64,000 nucleotides of DNA from Triplophysa rosa (GCF_024868665.1 NC_079910.1:12395048-12459047), one strand, 5' to 3'. Positions 47,119-59,466 are shown, numbered from the stretch's first letter. The notes: generated by a model not told the origin, from the letters alone. Made by a program: numbers and translations.

Positions 47119-47316
47119 GGATGGATCAGCGAGAGCTTTGAGAGGCCTAGAACTAATGTACTGTGACACACAAGTACACACACACACACTCAGTACTTCT
47201 CTTACAGAAATATGTGCGAATGGAGGTTAAGAATATAAAGAAACACCACATTCACCCGTATGTGCTTCTGGCTGTTGATGAGACCACAGTGATTATGTCC
47301 ATCACAGTGTGTGTGT

Positions 47317-47319
<3 letters not shown>

Positions 47320-47369
<50 letters not shown>
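47320..47369. repeat. GA microsatellite
   Basis: About (GA)25, preceded by a short TG run. Confidence 0.95.
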
Positions 47370-47372
<3 letters not shown>

Positions 47373-47495
47373 TTGTTCAAAAAGACATGTGATGTTGCCA
47401 TAGAGATGCTTCTGGAAGTACTGGAGTGCTGTCTGAACTGGTAGTGTGTGAATGATAATGAGCATGTTTCATTTCAGGGGGGAACAGAGAGGTCA

Positions 47496-47527
<32 letters not shown>

Positions 47528-47538
47528 GCGAGCGTGCG
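47496..47538. repeat. TG microsatellite
   Basis: (TG)n with CG-containing end steps. Confidence 0.95.
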
Positions 47539-48185
47539 TATTGACCACATTGCTGACCAGAAGTGCACATGAAGTCAACATGGCCTATGCAGATCAATTT
47601 ATTGTGTTTTGAGACTCACACACACATGCACAGTGTATACAGTAATTGTTTACAATAGGGCTGTCACAATATCTGACAATAATTGTGGCCAAAAGAATTT
47701 ACTGTAACAATATTTTTGAAGCATCTATTGTAATTACATAAATAAAGGATGCTATTGGTCAAATTTAATTTAGTTTATTTTGTTTTCCCTTTTTTGTGTG
47801 TGTAGGGAGGCAGAGAGAGCTCATGCTTGTAACCAATGTTAAATGGGTGCAGTAACATCACCTACAATTGTAAAATGTCAACCGGGTACTGGAACTGAAT
47901 TATTTACAGAAGAGTTCATTTCAGTTCAATTTCTAAATTTTTGAAAAATTATGTGTTTTTTTCATTGCACATTTTAAGTAATGTCAATCAAACTGCAGCT
48001 GGGTTACTCAAAAATATCTATAGACTACAGATAACACAATAAAACATAAAAATCGCTTTTTGCAAATAAACTCTTCACGTATTAACATATGAGTAGTTTC
48101 ACATGAAATCGAGCACTTTTTGACAATGCCGGTATATTTTTTCTTATTGTGTCAGACATGTCTACAGTATAATGAAATTTGGTTG

Positions 48186-48466
48186 ACACTTTAAAATAAG
48201 GTTATATTTGTTAATATTAGTTAATGGATTGGCTACCATGAACTAACAATGAGCAATAGTTTTTAAACAATGATTAATCTTTGTTGATGATACTTAATGC
48301 CAATACAACTTTTCATGTTATCTCACTGTGCATTAACTAATGTTAACTTTTGATTAAAAATGTACATGAAGTAGATTAATAAATGCTGCAGAAGTATTGT
48401 TCATTGTTAGTTTATGTTAACTAACGCATTAACTATTGTTAACAAATATAACCTTACTGTAAAGTT
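48186..48466. mobile_element. Palindromic MITE, 'taaggttatatttgttaa' family, intact
   Basis: The left arm (acactttaaaataaggttat and onward) is matched over about 68 bases by the right arm in reverse (ending 'aaccttactgtaaagtt'). It shares its arms with the split copy at 31525-32467. Confidence 0.88.
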
Positions 48467-48689
48467 TTACGTGGTCCTAAGAGTAATCGACTATTACTAT
48501 TACCATGTTTCGGGTGAGTAAATGATGACAGAATTTGTATTTTTGGGTGAACTATCCTTTTAAGTATTAAACGTTAGCATAAATGATCCTTAAATCATGT
48601 GGCTCGCTGAACAGAGGTGTGTTGTTACTTCTCTAAAGTGATCTGACGTTCAATTTTTGCTTGGAGGACGGTGTAGCTGGCATATCTGA

Positions 48690-48840
48690 TATCACAGGGA
48701 CTAGCAATGGCCTGTAGCAACCGCCCACAACACCCCAACAGCAGCACAGCCAGACAGTTAGAACACTCAAAACACATTAGCCACACCATGACAACCACCC
48801 ACATCACTTTTACACAAGTAAAAACCACCACAAAACTGTT
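48690..48840. repeat. Degenerate CACC-rich repeat (copy at 54112-54262)
   Basis: Words such as 'agcaaccgcccacaacaccc' and 'tgacaaccacccacatcac' recur at about 20-base spacing, worn. The 67-68-codon minus frames across it are artefacts. Confidence 0.5.
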
Positions 48841-48999
48841 AAAAACAACTTTTATTGCTTGCTTTAAAATATCTAGCTGATGTCATAGTCTGGTTTATTA
48901 TTATTAAGCTCTCTATTATCACGCAACAATGTGTCTGACACAACTTCTGCGCTAAACTTAAGAAGTTAGCTAAACTAAACTTAAGTTAGCGCAGAGAGC

Positions 49000-49960
49000 G
49001 CTAACTTAATGTGATCCAAATCGGAGACAAGTACACAATATCCACCAGGACCTCCTTTCTATCTCCCTTTACACTTCTCCCGATTTACAGTCTAATGATT
49101 CATCTGCTATAAGAAGGAGAAAAGGAGGGTGGGGTGGTTATTGTTAAGCTAAATGGCTTGTCATGGAGCGATTTGAATCTGAAAGTGTTTTGTGTCACCA
49201 AACTGAATAGATCTCTAGAGGGAATGGAGCTGAAATGTAGATTGTGGCGTTTCAGCGGTCTGATTTACCCAGAAGGCTTGAGGCTCGTGTTGCTTGTTCA
49301 AACGTGGCATTGCAGGCGTACGTGAGAATATCTGTAAGGGCGACGTGAAGAGAAAACAGATGGAAAGTACATCGCTGTCATAAACGTTTCACCTCAGATA
49401 TTTCTGAATCCATGTTCGGTTGAACATATAAAACATTTCCTTGTCTATTTTCTTCTTGCCTCTCTACCTCACACCGGGTTTTTTTTTCTTCATTTTACTT
49501 GCATACACAATCCCGGGGTCAAATTAGGGCATCTGTATTCTGTGGGCGTCCCGCTCTCTTCGTTCCCTGCAGAAACAAAAAAGGAAAGTGACTTAGTACG
49601 TTTTTTCCCCTACCTTCTACCCTCTCTATTAATATTCCACCAGGCGAGATGAGGCGAGCTCTATAGCCACGGGTGAGGAGGCAGTGTGAAATGAGAACAT
49701 GAAAGTAGCCTGGCCCCAATGGAAATCCTAAGACAAATGTTAGCTCAGGAGTTCGTGGGAGTCGGTTCGAGCGTTGGCCCGTCAGGTTTACGGAGAGCTT
49801 TTTATTACCGTGCTAGGCCACTGAAGCGTTTTTTGGGGGGCGGATGGCGTCCTCTCTCTCCCTCAAGAGCAGATAGAAACTTTAGCACAGTGGGTGAAAT
49901 CGATTGGGTTGTGTTCAAGTCTCAACTCTTGGGCTGAACTGTATTGCTCTACTGGCCTGC
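49000..49960. other. Complex sequence without a recognised gene (copy at 54422-55382)
   Basis: Repeat-free by eye and GC-balanced. Frames of 63-72 codons on either strand have no family I know. The block 49510-49890 ('gggcatctgtattctgtggg', 'ctggccccaatggaaatcct') is a fair candidate for conserved non-coding sequence. Confidence 0.3.
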
Positions 49961-50413
49961 TTAAAGATAAGAAGTTTCTTCAATAGAAAAGGAAGTAAAT
50001 AACTACAGAAGAAACTTAAGCATTTAGAGCTTTGCAGGCACAACCTGAATATCCAATAACAGTGAGCAGAATTTAAATGTGTTCAATGGAGAACCTCAGA
50101 ATCGGTATATGCAGTCCAATTGTCAGTGTTGTCTAACAGAAATCCGCCACAAACGCTAAACCTTTATTCTCATAATATACATTCAGAAATAGACTGTTTC
50201 AAAGTGACAATAAAAACAAACGTTACTGCGCATGAGCGCGTTCTTGGGCTGCACTTAATGATTATTTCTGATAACAAGAAAACGAGAAGAACCGTTACTT
50301 GGCTAAACTTGTCTCTCCGATATTTTGAATTTAGACTGCAATACCAAGCTCAACCGCTAGATGTCAATGTACCATACGGTTTCTTTAAATGTGACCAAAC
50401 TACAGGACCCATT

Positions 50414-50550
50414 CATTACATTTACATTTACGCATATGTCAGACGCTTTTATCCTAAGCGACTTACATTGCATTGTACTATACATTTGTTTCTGACTATA
50501 TGCAATCCCCTGGGATGGAACCCATGACCTTGGCGTTGGTAGCGCCATGA
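50414..50550 (-). mobile_element. tRNA-type SINE, copy 1
   Basis: Minus strand: 'ggcgctaccaacgccaaggt' then 'catgggttccatcccag', a box-B-like word, then the L2-type tail 'cgcttaggataaaagcgtct' and 'tgtaaa' repeats. The box A half is missing (5' truncated). The 135-codon frame at 50120-50527 runs across this SINE and is not a gene. Confidence 0.7.
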
Positions 50551-50664
50551 AATTTCCTAAATCACAATTAATAAGCTCTCCTTGTTATTCGTAAACAGTT
50601 ACTCAGTAACTTTTAATCAAAGTCACTGAGTGCAGCTGTGACACGTCAGTTGGGACCTGGCCCT

Positions 50665-50966
50665 CCCCACTGAGATTTATCATCTCCATTTATTTGTCAT
50701 TGGAGTTTGTGTTCCTCGCCACAGGGCCGTGTTGGCTTGCTCACCGCGAGACTGCAATATTAGATTAGCTTAAAGGTTCGGTAAATTCCGTTAACATTGC
50801 TTTATTAGAATGATCTTACTTGTTCTACAAACACCATGCACTGTACTGTGTTTTACTTTTTCTGTGTTTTCGGTTTTTCTTATTTTCTCCTGTAAAGCTG
50901 CTTTGGAACAATGCACATTGTGAAAAGTGCTATATAAATAAATTTGAATTGAATTGAATTGAATTA
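50665..50966 (+). mobile_element. LINE 3' UTR, copy 1
   Basis: It runs from 'ggagtttgtgttcctcgcca' through 'ctgtaaagctgctttggaac' to 'aaaagtgctatataaataaa' and ends in (ttgaa)4. The same order of landmarks is present on the minus strand at 59160-60410, so it is the same LINE type. No coding sequence remains. Confidence 0.75.
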
Positions 50967-51401
50967 CAGTAATAGACACCAGCAGGTCCGTTGTGCGGCA
51001 GTTACACTGCAAACTCTAATGCACAGATTCTCATATAGAAAGTGGCCTGCATGAAGTCATTTTTGCGCTGCGGATGACCCGACCGTCTGTGTCTTAGCCC
51101 TTGACTGAGCCCTGTCATTCTGCATTCGTGTAGTATTGTCAGAGACCAATTTGCTTGGATGCAAACACTCTGATTATTCGGTCGATAAACACCACAGACC
51201 TTTCCGAAAAGACTGCGCAGTCCTGAAGGTTTAAAGTAAACACAAGTCAAGGCAACATGACCCTAGGGGTCTATTCACAGAAGTTACAGTTCTGCAGAAA
51301 GCCTTTATATAAAGACATCCACAGTGAAATATTTCTACATTGTTTTCTGTTTGTTTGGATTTGTTTGGGTTTATTATCAGTTGTTGAATTTAGAGGTTAA
51401 G

Positions 51402-51608
51402 CGGGTTGTGTAGTCCAGCGGTTATTTGGATTTGGTTACATCTGGGCTGGTAACCAAAAGATTGCTGGTTTGAATCCAATTGGAGGCTTGATTCATGAGC
51501 TGTCACTATTGTATCCCAGCACAAAACACTTCACCCAAGGTTACCCCAGGGGAATTGTTGCTGTAAGGTATTTTGTAAATGGTTTTGGATTAAAGTGTCA
51601 AATGATTT
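51402..51608 (+). mobile_element. Full-length tRNA-derived SINE, copy 1
   Basis: 'gtgtagtccagcggtta' is a box A-like word, and 'gctggtttgaatccaat' holds box B (GGTTTGAATCC) about 50 bases on. The body is followed by a worn L2-type tail ('ggttttggattaaagtgtca'). Transcription would be by RNA polymerase III. Not a tRNA gene: no cloverleaf acceptor pairing is evident. Confidence 0.75.
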
Positions 51609-52620
51609 AGGTCGCTTTCATCAATTGACGTGGTGCCCGGTGATCTGTGAACGATTAACAACACTGAATAATATAAACTAGAGCATGACATGTGTTTAAC
51701 AAGAATCACACTTAAGACATTTTGAGAGATTAAAGAGAGGTATTGGTGTGGTGCATGTTTTTTTCCAAATGGTCAAAATGGATGAACATGTATTCTTTCT
51801 TGCACACACAGGCTCACACATAAGCAACTACACACATTTGGTTAATGTGCAAATTAATTAGCAGCCTTGGCACAGAGCCGGTGTTCATACTCGATGAGTC
51901 TGCGCACACACACAACACACGGGCAAGTGAAAATGTGATAAGTTGCAAAAATAGGTTGGCGGGGGTTCATGAGCACACGGCACGCTGTTGTTTTCAAGAC
52001 TGCTTTAACGTTTGATTGCATGATTAAGTAAAATATCTACTATTATTTTTTCTTTCTGTCGTACTCAAAAAAACAATTTTGTTTGATTTATTTTGCTTTA
52101 TTAAAGTTATTCATGTATATTTTTGCTCTACTCGAAAAATAAAACTCATTACTGACTAGTTATTATTCTTAACGCCTATACAGCCCTCCTGAAATTAAAT
52201 TTATTACAGTGTGTATATAATCTGTATGTCTGTCAATCAAACCAGCGCACACACAGACCTCATCAAACTGATCGTTTAATCCTCTATTCTGTTTTTATAA
52301 TGGAATTATTCATTGGCTGAAAAGGAAAACACAGTTTTATACAGGAAATTATAACCGCGGGATTAGCAGGTGTTACAACTATTGAAATTTATGTTCATGG
52401 GTTGAATTTGAGCGATATAGCAAACTCATATATAATAGTATCTTATAATAATACGTTTCTTAACTTATTTTGGTAATATGTAATGAAATGGAAAAAGTAA
52501 TGTAAAAATATTAAAAATGTACAATTTTAAATTTTAAATTGAAATTACTTGTTAAGACATAACAATTTGTTAAATTGAAATAATTTGATTATACCTCAAA
52601 ATTTAACGCCACAAAAAACG

Positions 52621-52845
52621 TACACTCTAAAAAAATCATTAAAAATAGGGCACAGTATACTGTATTAATATGAATAAATTTTCCGTATTCATTTTTGCAG
52701 TTGTTTTACCTGTATTTTACATTTTGCACTGCATTAAATTACATTTTAGCATTAACGGAAATGTCCGCAAAAATACAGGAAAATATACTGGTCATTTTCT
52801 GGCAGTACTTTATCCGTTTTTTTACTGGATTTTTTTTACAGTGTA
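52621..52845. mobile_element. MITE with TACACTsTAAAAAAAT ends, copy 1
   Basis: Left tacactctaaaaaaatcatt, right 'ggattttttttacagtgta'. The inside has 'acggaaatgtccgcaaaaat'. The 85-codon frame at 52670-52927 lies within it and is not a gene. Confidence 0.65.
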
Positions 52846-52922
52846 CAGTGTAGCATCCTCAGAATGCACATGGAGCAACCACACTGATCACTCTAGATCA
52901 CTTACATTTTATTTAGAAAATA

Positions 52923-53290
52923 TGTGACCCAGGACTACAAAACCAGTCATAATTTGCACGGGTATATTTGTAGCAAATAGCCAACAATACATGGTATCGG
53001 TCAAAACGATCGATTTTTCTTTTACGGCAAAAATCATTAGGATATTAAGTAAAGATCATGCTCCATGACGATATTTTGTAAATTTCCTAATGTAAATATA
53101 TCAAAATGTATTATTCATGTGAGTGGATGCAGCAAGCAAAACCGCAAACAAAAAGGACCGGAAACACGCCTACAACATGCCTTACCCAATTAAATTTGGT
53201 CTATGTAAAGCTTAGAATTTCCGTTTTCGGCTTTATCAGCTTCATCTACTCTCCACAGCGTTATTACAGCAGTAGTTTGTAGTTTTCTTT
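52923..53290. mobile_element. TGTGACCC-ended element, left part, copy 1
   Basis: It starts tgtgacccaggactacaaaa and continues with 'cgggtatatttgtagcaaat' and 'atcattaggatattaagtaa'. It shares its order with 35220-35560. The right inverted end is absent. The 4-base difference between the duplicate copies lies here (about 53135). Confidence 0.65.
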
Positions 53291-53607
53291 AGTGGATGGT
53301 ATTTGTCCTACACCGATCCAGCAAAGACAAAGCGTATTGTGTCCATTAAATAACATTACATGCTTTTCAATGCTCCCAGCCTCATAATTCACCTCATTAA
53401 GGGAACTGTAAATATGAGATTACTGTACATTGCCAGTTGTATGCTAATGTGTCAAGTGTACTGTATGTCACGTCAGAGTACAATTCCAATGTAGTACATT
53501 TCTTAAATCTGAGATTTTTATGGTCTTTTGTGTCATAAGTGCCGTAACAGGCAGAGATGTATGGTGGGCAGTAATGCAGTACAGGACAGAGAATGAGCGA
53601 GAGATGA

Positions 53608-53700
53608 ATTCTAATTAGCAGGTGTAATTAGAGGCTAGCAGACATTAATGAAGAAGGATTAATTGCTGTTATCGGCAAGAACTCTTTATTAATGCCCTTA
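53608..53700. other. Candidate conserved non-coding element (copy at 59026-59118)
   Basis: 'ttctaattagcaggtgtaat', 'tagaggctagcagacattaa' and 'ggattaattgctgttatcg' give four to five homeodomain-type TAATTA/ATTAAT cores in about 90 bases, with no repeat or frame. It is the densest such cluster in the window. Confidence 0.3.
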
Positions 53701-53756
53701 TTTAATACAAGACATCCACATGTTCGTCACGCAGATGAACTGCTGAACTAAAACTC

Positions 53757-53971
53757 AACTCAACTTTATTTATATAGCGCTTTTTACAATTTTCATTGTT
53801 ACAAAGCAGCTGTACATGAGACATATTGACTATAAGCAAAGCAATTAAAGTTATACCTGTAAAAACAAGAAAAAGGTGAAAACACAGAAGACGGACGGAC
53901 ATACCCACATACAAAACACTCCACACACACAATATGCACACGTACTAACACACATAGACATAGACACACAC
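53757..53971 (-). mobile_element. LINE 3' tail cut off by the contig end
   Basis: Minus strand: ends 'gcgctatataaataaagttg' with (agttg)n-like repeats. It is the same as 59175-59389 and is interrupted at the CA tract by the gap. Confidence 0.85.
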
Positions 53972-53972
53972 N
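53972..53972. other. Single unresolved base (gap mark)
   Basis: The only 'n' in the window. It lies exactly between the two duplicate copies and marks a contig join. Confidence 0.99.
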
Positions 53973-55835
53973 AGAACTATCCTTTTAAGTATTAAACGTT
54001 AGCATAAATGATCCTTAAATCATGTGGCTCGCTGAACAGAGGTGTGTTGTTACTTCTTTAAAGTGATCTGACGTTCAATTTTTGCCAGGACGGTGTAGCT
54101 GGCATATCTGATATCACAGGGACTAGCAATGGCCTGTAGCAACCGCCCACAACACCCCAACAGCAGCACAGCCAGACAGTTAGAACACTCAAAACACATT
54201 AGCCACACCATGACAACCACCCACATCACTTTTACACAAGTAAAAACCACCACAAAACTGTTAAAAACAACTTTTATTGCTTGCTTTAAAATATCTAGCT
54301 GATGTCATAGTCTGGTTTATTATTATTAAGCTCTCTATTATCACGCAACAATGTGTCTGACACAACTTCTGCGCTAAACTTAAGAAGTTAGCTAAACTAA
54401 ACTTAAGTTAGCGCAGAGAGCGCTAACTTAATGTGATCCAAATCGGAGACAAGTACACAATATCCACCAGGACCTCCTTTCTATCTCCCTTTACACTTCT
54501 CCCGATTTACAGTCTAATGATTCATCTGCTATAAGAAGGAGAAAAGGAGGGTGGGGTGGTTATTGTTAAGCTAAATGGCTTGTCATGGAGCGATTTGAAT
54601 CTGAAAGTGTTTTGTGTCACCAAACTGAATAGATCTCTAGAGGGAATGGAGCTGAAATGTAGATTGTGGCGTTTCAGCGGTCTGATTTACCCAGAAGGCT
54701 TGAGGCTCGTGTTGCTTGTTCAAACGTGGCATTGCAGGCGTACGTGAGAATATCTGTAAGGGCGACGTGAAGAGAAAACAGATGGAAAGTACATCGCTGT
54801 CATAAACGTTTCACCTCAGATATTTCTGAATCCATGTTCGGTTGAACATATAAAACATTTCCTTGTCTATTTTCTTCTTGCCTCTCTACCTCACACCGGG
54901 TTTTTTTTTCTTCATTTTACTTGCATACACAATCCCGGGGTCAAATTAGGGCATCTGTATTCTGTGGGCGTCCCGCTCTCTTCGTTCCCTGCAGAAACAA
55001 AAAAGGAAAGTGACTTAGTACGTTTTTTCCCCTACCTTCTACCCTCTCTATTAATATTCCACCAGGCGAGATGAGGCGAGCTCTATAGCCACGGGTGAGG
55101 AGGCAGTGTGAAATGAGAACATGAAAGTAGCCTGGCCCCAATGGAAATCCTAAGACAAATGTTAGCTCAGGAGTTCGTGGGAGTCGGTTCGAGCGTTGGC
55201 CCGTCAGGTTTACGGAGAGCTTTTTATTACCGTGCTAGGCCACTGAAGCGTTTTTTGGGGGGCGGATGGCGTCCTCTCTCTCCCTCAAGAGCAGATAGAA
55301 ACTTTAGCACAGTGGGTGAAATCGATTGGGTTGTGTTCAAGTCTCAACTCTTGGGCTGAACTGTATTGCTCTACTGGCCTGCTTAAAGATAAGAAGTTTC
55401 TTCAATAGAAAAGGAAGTAAATAACTACAGAAGAAACTTAAGCATTTAGAGCTTTGCAGGCACAACCTGAATATCCAATAACAGTGAGCAGAATTTAAAT
55501 GTGTTCAATGGAGAACCTCAGAATCGGTATATGCAGTCCAATTGTCAGTGTTGTCTAACAGAAATCCGCCACAAACGCTAAACCTTTATTCTCATAATAT
55601 ACATTCAGAAATAGACTGTTTCAAAGTGACAATAAAAACAAACGTTACTGCGCATGAGCGCGTTCTTGGGCTGCACTTAATGATTATTTCTGATAACAAG
55701 AAAACGAGAAGAACCGTTACTTGGCTAAACTTGTCTCTCCGATATTTTGAATTTAGACTGCAATACCAAGCTCAACCGCTAGATGTCAATGTACCATACG
55801 GTTTCTTTAAATGTGACCAAACTACAGGACCCATT

Positions 55836-55972
55836 CATTACATTTACATTTACGCATATGTCAGACGCTTTTATCCTAAGCGACTTACATTGCATTGTAC
55901 TATACATTTGTTTCTGACTATATGCAATCCCCTGGGATGGAACCCATGACCTTGGCGTTGGTAGCGCCATGA
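55836..55972 (-). mobile_element. tRNA-type SINE, copy 2
   Basis: Duplicate of 50414-50550; same sequence. Confidence 0.7.
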
Positions 55973-56086
55973 AATTTCCTAAATCACAATTAATAAGCTC
56001 TCCTTGTTATTCGTAAACAGTTACTCAGTAACTTTTAATCAAAGTCACTGAGTGCAGCTGTGACACGTCAGTTGGGACCTGGCCCT

Positions 56087-56388
56087 CCCCACTGAGATTT
56101 ATCATCTCCATTTATTTGTCATTGGAGTTTGTGTTCCTCGCCACAGGGCCGTGTTGGCTTGCTCACCGCGAGACTGCAATATTAGATTAGCTTAAAGGTT
56201 CGGTAAATTCCGTTAACATTGCTTTATTAGAATGATCTTACTTGTTCTACAAACACCATGCACTGTACTGTGTTTTACTTTTTCTGTGTTTTCGGTTTTT
56301 CTTATTTTCTCCTGTAAAGCTGCTTTGGAACAATGCACATTGTGAAAAGTGCTATATAAATAAATTTGAATTGAATTGAATTGAATTA
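56087..56388 (+). mobile_element. LINE 3' UTR, copy 2
   Basis: Duplicate of 50665-50966. Confidence 0.75.
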
Positions 56389-56823
56389 CAGTAATAGACA
56401 CCAGCAGGTCCGTTGTGCGGCAGTTACACTGCAAACTCTAATGCACAGATTCTCATATAGAAAGTGGCCTGCATGAAGTCATTTTTGCGCTGCGGATGAC
56501 CCGACCGTCTGTGTCTTAGCCCTTGACTGAGCCCTGTCATTCTGCATTCGTGTAGTATTGTCAGAGACCAATTTGCTTGGATGCAAACACTCTGATTATT
56601 CGGTCGATAAACACCACAGACCTTTCCGAAAAGACTGCGCAGTCCTGAAGGTTTAAAGTAAACACAAGTCAAGGCAACATGACCCTAGGGGTCTATTCAC
56701 AGAAGTTACAGTTCTGCAGAAAGCCTTTATATAAAGACATCCACAGTGAAATATTTCTACATTGTTTTCTGTTTGTTTGGATTTGTTTGGGTTTATTATC
56801 AGTTGTTGAATTTAGAGGTTAAG

Positions 56824-57030
56824 CGGGTTGTGTAGTCCAGCGGTTATTTGGATTTGGTTACATCTGGGCTGGTAACCAAAAGATTGCTGGTTTGAATCCA
56901 ATTGGAGGCTTGATTCATGAGCTGTCACTATTGTATCCCAGCACAAAACACTTCACCCAAGGTTACCCCAGGGGAATTGTTGCTGTAAGGTATTTTGTAA
57001 ATGGTTTTGGATTAAAGTGTCAAATGATTT
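56824..57030 (+). mobile_element. Full-length tRNA-derived SINE, copy 2
   Basis: Duplicate of 51402-51608. Confidence 0.75.
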
Positions 57031-58042
57031 AGGTCGCTTTCATCAATTGACGTGGTGCCCGGTGATCTGTGAACGATTAACAACACTGAATAATATAAAC
57101 TAGAGCATGACATGTGTTTAACAAGAATCACACTTAAGACATTTTGAGAGATTAAAGAGAGGTATTGGTGTGGTGCATGTTTTTTTCCAAATGGTCAAAA
57201 TGGATGAACATGTATTCTTTCTTGCACACACAGGCTCACACATAAGCAACTACACACATTTGGTTAATGTGCAAATTAATTAGCAGCCTTGGCACAGAGC
57301 CGGTGTTCATACTCGATGAGTCTGCGCACACACACAACACACGGGCAAGTGAAAATGTGATAAGTTGCAAAAATAGGTTGGCGGGGGTTCATGAGCACAC
57401 GGCACGCTGTTGTTTTCAAGACTGCTTTAACGTTTGATTGCATGATTAAGTAAAATATCTACTATTATTTTTTCTTTCTGTCGTACTCAAAAAAACAATT
57501 TTGTTTGATTTATTTTGCTTTATTAAAGTTATTCATGTATATTTTTGCTCTACTCGAAAAATAAAACTCATTACTGACTAGTTATTATTCTTAACGCCTA
57601 TACAGCCCTCCTGAAATTAAATTTATTACAGTGTGTATATAATCTGTATGTCTGTCAATCAAACCAGCGCACACACAGACCTCATCAAACTGATCGTTTA
57701 ATCCTCTATTCTGTTTTTATAATGGAATTATTCATTGGCTGAAAAGGAAAACACAGTTTTATACAGGAAATTATAACCGCGGGATTAGCAGGTGTTACAA
57801 CTATTGAAATTTATGTTCATGGGTTGAATTTGAGCGATATAGCAAACTCATATATAATAGTATCTTATAATAATACGTTTCTTAACTTATTTTGGTAATA
57901 TGTAATGAAATGGAAAAAGTAATGTAAAAATATTAAAAATGTACAATTTTAAATTTTAAATTGAAATTACTTGTTAAGACATAACAATTTGTTAAATTGA
58001 AATAATTTGATTATACCTCAAAATTTAACGCCACAAAAAACG

Positions 58043-58267
58043 TACACTCTAAAAAAATCATTAAAAATAGGGCACAGTATACTGTATTAATATGAATAAA
58101 TTTTCCGTATTCATTTTTGCAGTTGTTTTACCTGTATTTTACATTTTGCACTGCATTAAATTACATTTTAGCATTAACGGAAATGTCCGCAAAAATACAG
58201 GAAAATATACTGGTCATTTTCTGGCAGTACTTTATCCGTTTTTTTACTGGATTTTTTTTACAGTGTA
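58043..58267. mobile_element. MITE with TACACTsTAAAAAAAT ends, copy 2
   Basis: Duplicate of 52621-52845. Confidence 0.65.
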
Positions 58268-58344
58268 CAGTGTAGCATCCTCAGAATGCACATGGAGCAA
58301 CCACACTGATCACTCTAGATCACTTACATTTTATTTAGAAAATA

Positions 58345-58708
58345 TGTGACCCAGGACTACAAAACCAGTCATAATTTGCACGGGTATATTTGTAGCAAAT
58401 AGCCAACAATACATGGTATCGGTCAAAACGATCGATTTTTCTTTTACGGCAAAAATCATTAGGATATTAAGTAAAGATCATGCTCCATGACGATATTTTG
58501 TAAATTTCCTAATGTAAATATATCAAAATGTATTATTCATGTGAGTGGATGCAGCAAAACCGCAAACAAAAAGGACCGGAAACACGCCTACAACATGCCT
58601 TACCCAATTAAATTTGGTCTATGTAAAGCTTAGAATTTCCGTTTTCGGCTTTATCAGCTTCATCTACTCTCCACAGCGTTATTACAGCAGTAGTTTGTAG
58701 TTTTCTTT
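58345..58708. mobile_element. TGTGACCC-ended element, left part, copy 2
   Basis: Duplicate of 52923-53290, lacking 4 bases near 58555. Confidence 0.65.
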
Positions 58709-59381
58709 AGTGGATGGTATTTGTCCTACACCGATCCAGCAAAGACAAAGCGTATTGTGTCCATTAAATAACATTACATGCTTTTCAATGCTCCCAGCCT
58801 CATAATTCACCTCATTAAGGGAACTGTAAATATGAGATTACTGTACATTGCCAGTTGTATGCTAATGTGTCAAGTGTACTGTATGTCACGTCAGAGTACA
58901 ATTCCAATGTAGTACATTTCTTAAATCTGAGATTTTTATGGTCTTTTGTGTCATAAGTGCCGTAACAGGCAGAGATGTATGGTGGGCAGTAATGCAGTAC
59001 AGGACAGAGAATGAGCGAGAGATGAATTCTAATTAGCAGGTGTAATTAGAGGCTAGCAGACATTAATGAAGAAGGATTAATTGCTGTTATCGGCAAGAAC
59101 TCTTTATTAATGCCCTTATTTAATACAAGACATCCACATGTTCGTCACGCAGATGAACTGCTGAACTAAAACTCAACTCAACTTTATTTATATAGCGCTT
59201 TTTACAATTTTCATTGTTACAAAGCAGCTGTACATGAGACATATTGACTATAAGCAAAGCAATTAAAGTTATACCTGTAAAAACAAGAAAAAGGTGAAAA
59301 CACAGAAGACGGACGGACATACCCACATACAAAACACTCCACACACACAATATGCACACGTACTAACACACATAGACATAG

Positions 59382-59466
59382 ACACACACGCGCATGCACG
59401 CACACACACAGACAAGCACGCACACACACACACACACACAGACACGCACACACACACACAGACACA
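59382..59466. repeat. CA microsatellite with CG and GACA steps
   Basis: A mixed (CA)n array inside the LINE 3' UTR. Its first bases are where copy 1 of the duplication stops. Confidence 0.95.

Larger units (their letters stand above)
48549..53971. repeat. Direct duplication, copy 1 (about 5.42 kb)
   Basis: This is almost identical to 53974-59389. The offset is 5425 at the start, 5422 through most of the length and 5418 after about 53135, reflecting one 3-base and one 4-base indel. A few substitutions lie near 48634 and 48660. Eight pairs of open frames translate the same in both copies. Copy 1 ends inside a CA tract directly before the 'n' at 53972. See findings: most likely an assembly overlap. 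Confidence 0.97.
53974..59389. repeat. Direct duplication, copy 2
   Basis: See copy 1 (48549-53971). This copy runs on without a break into the full CA microsatellite and the LINE tail behind it, so it is the better-connected copy on the right. Copy 1 is the better-connected copy on the left, where its MITE context is complete. Confidence 0.97.

Noticed and set aside
50120..50527. 135-codon plus-strand frame, repeated at 55542-55949
   Set aside because: It runs through a SINE on the opposite strand, has no recognisable domain, and is doubled only because of the duplicate block.
51402..51480. tRNA gene
   Set aside because: Box A/B words are present, but the sequence continues into a SINE body and L2-type tail, and no cloverleaf is evident.
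48549..59389. A genuine recent segmental duplication
   Set aside because: Not excluded, but the 'n' at the exact junction and the copy ending inside a microsatellite make an assembly overlap much more likely.
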